From an uncultured Actinomycetes bacterium (GTDB taxonomy: Bacteria; Actinomycetota; Actinomycetes; Nanopelagicales; Nanopelagicaceae), in contig CAIZHC010000255.1 in the NCBI GenBank assembly GCA_903932705.1, forward strand, positions 1 to 14,768: 14,768 nucleotides of DNA, in the 5' to 3' direction. Numbering within the stretch: the stretch's first letter is position 1; each line of letters starts with the position of its first letter. Under the pieces are notes generated by a model. It was given only the letters and a program-made list of their open reading frames with translations. It ran no database searches and was not told where the DNA came from. Positions 13,143-14,768 of the stretch are shown one piece after another. The position numbers and the translations under genes are program-made.

Positions 13143-14340
13143 GAGCGACCGCCAGAGTTAGGGCCTCATCGAGAGTTGTTACTCCCTCAGAAGCGAGTCT
13201 TAGTGCTTCAAATTCCATAGAAGTCATTCCGGCTTCCATAGCGTGTTTTCTGAAAAGAGTTGGCTGGGGGCGAGTAACCATGAACTCGCTTAAAAATTCA
13301 TTTGATTCAAGAATCTGGAATGCTGCTACGCGCTCTCTATATCCGGTATGGCGGCAAACAGGACATCCGCGACCCTTACGCAGCTGATCGCTAGCAAGGT
13401 TATTAATTTCAAGAATCTTCTTCTCAGCTGATGTAGCCACGTAACTCTCAGCACAAGCTTCGCAGTTGCGACGGATGAGGCGTTGGGAGATAGCGCCACG
13501 GAAGGCAGAGGCGAGCAGGTGCGCTTCAATATCCATCTGAAGCAGGCGATAAATAGCACCGACAGCATCTGTCGCGTGGATTGTGCTGAAAACGAGGTGA
13601 CCAGTAAGCGCTGCCTGCACAGAGATTCGAGCTGTCTCAACATCACGGGTTTCACCGACCATGATGATGTCTGGATCTTGACGGATTACAGCGCGGAGTT
13701 GAACTGCGAAACCAGCGTCATTTGCTTCGTGGACGGGAATCTGTGTGATTCCTGGAACGACATATTCAACAGGATCCTCAATTGTGACAACGTTCTTGTG
13801 CTCGACCGCAACAATTTTTAGAGCTGAATGCAAGGTGGTGGACTTACCGCTACCCGTTGGGCCAGCGACCAGGATTAAGCCATTGTTCGCAGAGAACATA
13901 CGCTCGAACACCACGAGCTGGCTAGCGCTCATGCCAAGTTCGGAAAGTTCTACGGTAGGACGAGATGAGTCAAGCAGGCGCATGACAATCTTCTCGCCAT
14001 TGATTGTTGCAACCGAGGCAACGCGTACGTCGATCTGACGTCCTTGGAAACTAGTTGTGAATTGTCCATCTTGTGGGCGGCGACGCTCCACTATATTCAT
14101 CTTTGAGAGGACCTTTACCCGGCTCACAATTGCAGGAGCGATGCGTGGTGGGTACTCGCCGTAATTAGTCATACGGCCATCAATGCGAGTCCTTACCAAG
14201 AACTTATCTTGGTAAGGCTCTAGGTGAATATCACTGGCACGATCAACAATCGCTTGATCAATTATCTGTTGCACCAAATCAGAGATCGGCGCATCGTCAA
14301 GTGAATCAGCGAGTGTTGAGAGGTCCAGTAGTTGAGACAT
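13129..14340 (-). CDS. pilB: Type IV pilus assembly ATPase PilB/GspE family, lacking the N1 domain
   Basis: 403 residues; family members usually have about 550. The C-terminal two domains are intact: ISDLVQQIIDQAIVDRASDIHLEPY (N2 start), Walker A GPTGSGKS (160-167), Asp box VTIEDPVEYVVPGITQ (186-200), Walker B DPDIIMVGETRD (222-233), His box STIHATDA (252-259), and the zinc tetracysteine CEAC (293-296) with CPVC (326-329). The tetracysteine marks it as an extension ATPase rather than PilT. The N-terminal T2SSE_N/MshEN domain, which contacts other pilus components and sometimes c-di-GMP, is absent; the short ComGA competence ATPases also lack it. ATG 14340 overlaps the stop of the OmpA-like gene (TAATG), so the short start is natural. 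Cytoplasmic hexamer powering pilin polymerisation through PilC. Confidence 0.95.
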   Translation of the reverse strand: MSQLLDLSTLADSLDDAPISDLVQQIIDQAIVDRASDIHLEPYQDKFLVRTRIDGRMTNYGEYPPRIAPAIVSRVKVLSKMNIVERRRPQDGQFTTSFQGRQIDVRVASVATINGEKIVMRLLDSSRPTVELSELGMSASQLVVFERMFSANNGLILVAGPTGSGKSTTLHSALKIVAVEHKNVVTIEDPVEYVVPGITQIPVHEANDAGFAVQLRAVIRQDPDIIMVGETRDVETARISVQAALTGHLVFSTIHATDAVGAIYRLLQMDIEAHLLASAFRGAISQRLIRRNCEACAESYVATSAEKKILEINNLASDQLRKGRGCPVCRHTGYRERVAAFQILESNEFLSEFMVTRPQPTLFRKHAMEAGMTSMEFEALRLASEGVTTLDEALTLAVAHDIA

Positions 14341-14768
14341 TAGCCGACCAGAATTTCCGCACGACGGTTATCAGAGCGACCGGATGAAGTGGTGTTTGGC
14401 TTTACAGGAACCTTCGCGGAGAATCCCTTTACCTTAATTGTTACGCCTTTGAGTCGGGCTGCAATGTAAGCCTTCACCGCATTTGCGCGCGCAGTTGAGA
14501 GAACCTCGTTATTTGTGCCTGTAGAAGCATCAGCGTGGCCATTAACTTCGATGTTCTTGGCACCGATGCGCTTAACATCTGCAATCACTGTATCGAGGCC
14601 CGCTTTTTCAGATGGACTCAAGACCGCAGAACCAACTTCGAAGTGAACCAAACCAGCTGGGACAACCTTAGGCTGTGAGTAACCAGGAAGAACCTTGGTT
14701 GAATAGGTGGTCTGGTGACCAACGGCCTCAATCAGAAGATTCTTCTTGAAATCTGCGATTGAAGTAAT
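14340..14768 (-). CDS. OmpA-family C-terminal domain protein (partial, N-terminus outside window)
   Basis: The frame is open from base 14768, giving 142 visible residues before the TAA at 14340-14342; no start lies inside the window other than improbable in-frame codons. A TTG at 14651 is within the domain and is not the start. The last ~103 residues are an OmpA_C peptidoglycan-binding domain: VHFEVGSAVLSPSEKAGLD, then VNGHADASTGTNNEVLSTARANAV and ending GRSDNRRAEILV. The Asp in GHADA and the Arg in STARANA are the pair that binds diaminopimelate in this fold. The visible part before it (ADFKKNLLIEAVGHQTTYSTKVLPGYSQPK) is unrecognised. Its stop overlaps the pilB start, so it belongs to the pilus operon. 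It may anchor the machine to peptidoglycan, as PilM/N/O/FimV-type partners do elsewhere; this is inference. Confidence 0.85.
   Translation of the reverse strand: MTSIADFKKNLLIEAVGHQTTYSTKVLPGYSQPKVVPAGLVHFEVGSAVLSPSEKAGLDTVIADVKRIGAKNIEVNGHADASTGTNNEVLSTARANAVKAYIAARLKGVTIKVKGFSAKVPVKPNTTSSGRSDNRRAEILVG

Noticed and set aside
14651..14651. TTG at 14651 as the start of the OmpA-like gene
   Set aside because: It is inside the domain, the frame stays open to the window edge and the upstream codons read as protein, so the gene is simply cut by the edge.
1..14768. CRISPR array, tRNA, rRNA, insertion sequence or prophage
   Set aside because: No regular repeat-spacer pattern, no tRNA or rRNA signature, no transposase or integrase, and no terminal inverted repeats were seen on either strand.

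Overview
The window (about 14.8 kb, moderate G+C) looks like a chromosomal segment of a free-living, probably Gram-positive (monoderm) bacterium. The best guess is a lower-G+C actinobacterium of the freshwater acI/Nanopelagicales type. The guess rests on the actinobacterial form of DUF1775 (PHxC and QxC cysteines), the CopC-CopD fusion, a secreted protein with a Cys/Lys-rich C-terminal tail, occasional TTG starts and very tight gene packing. It is an inference from protein style; no rRNA or other phylogenetic marker is present. Coding density is very high and no stretch above 300 bases lacks a gene.

Left block (1-2033, minus strand): a membrane acyltransferase-3 gene followed 22 nt later by a partial gene for a cyclic-nucleotide-binding/CBS/DUF294 signalling protein. 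Divergent from these (2174-4819, plus strand) are an SRPBCC-fold protein and then a copper pair: DUF1775/YcnI and a CopC-CopD-YtkA-like fusion. Two inverted repeats (2121-2140 and 2660-2682) sit at the likely promoters of the SRPBCC gene and the copper pair. Converging on the copper pair is a secreted FMN_bind-like protein (4822-5922, minus). A 240-bp divergent intergenic region with an imperfect ~30-bp direct repeat follows. Beyond it is a secreted metzincin/gametolysin-like metalloprotease (6163-7797, plus), whose end overlaps the end of the pilus operon by 6 nt.

Right block (7792-14768, all minus, read from right to left): a compact type IV pilus operon. The order is OmpA-like protein (partial), PilB-type ATPase, PilC-type platform protein, PilV-like, PilW-like and PilX-like minor pilins, two PilA-like prepilins, and PilD prepilin peptidase. 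Consecutive genes overlap, abut or are separated by at most 26 nt (TAATG, ATGA and TAA-ATG junctions), so they are almost certainly one transcript with coupled translation. The logic is assembly motor (PilB), membrane platform (PilC), initiation/tip complex (PilV/W/X), fibre subunits (PilA-like) and maturation enzyme (PilD). No retraction ATPase (PilT) or PilM/N/O gene lies inside the window; they could lie beyond the right edge.

The most noteworthy points are a beta-rich module apparently shared by the PilV-like and one PilA-like pilin, an Ig-like domain in PilV, a PilB lacking the usual N-terminal domain, an OmpA-type peptidoglycan-binding protein translationally coupled to the pilus motor, and an FMN_bind protein whose flavin-attachment motif is altered.
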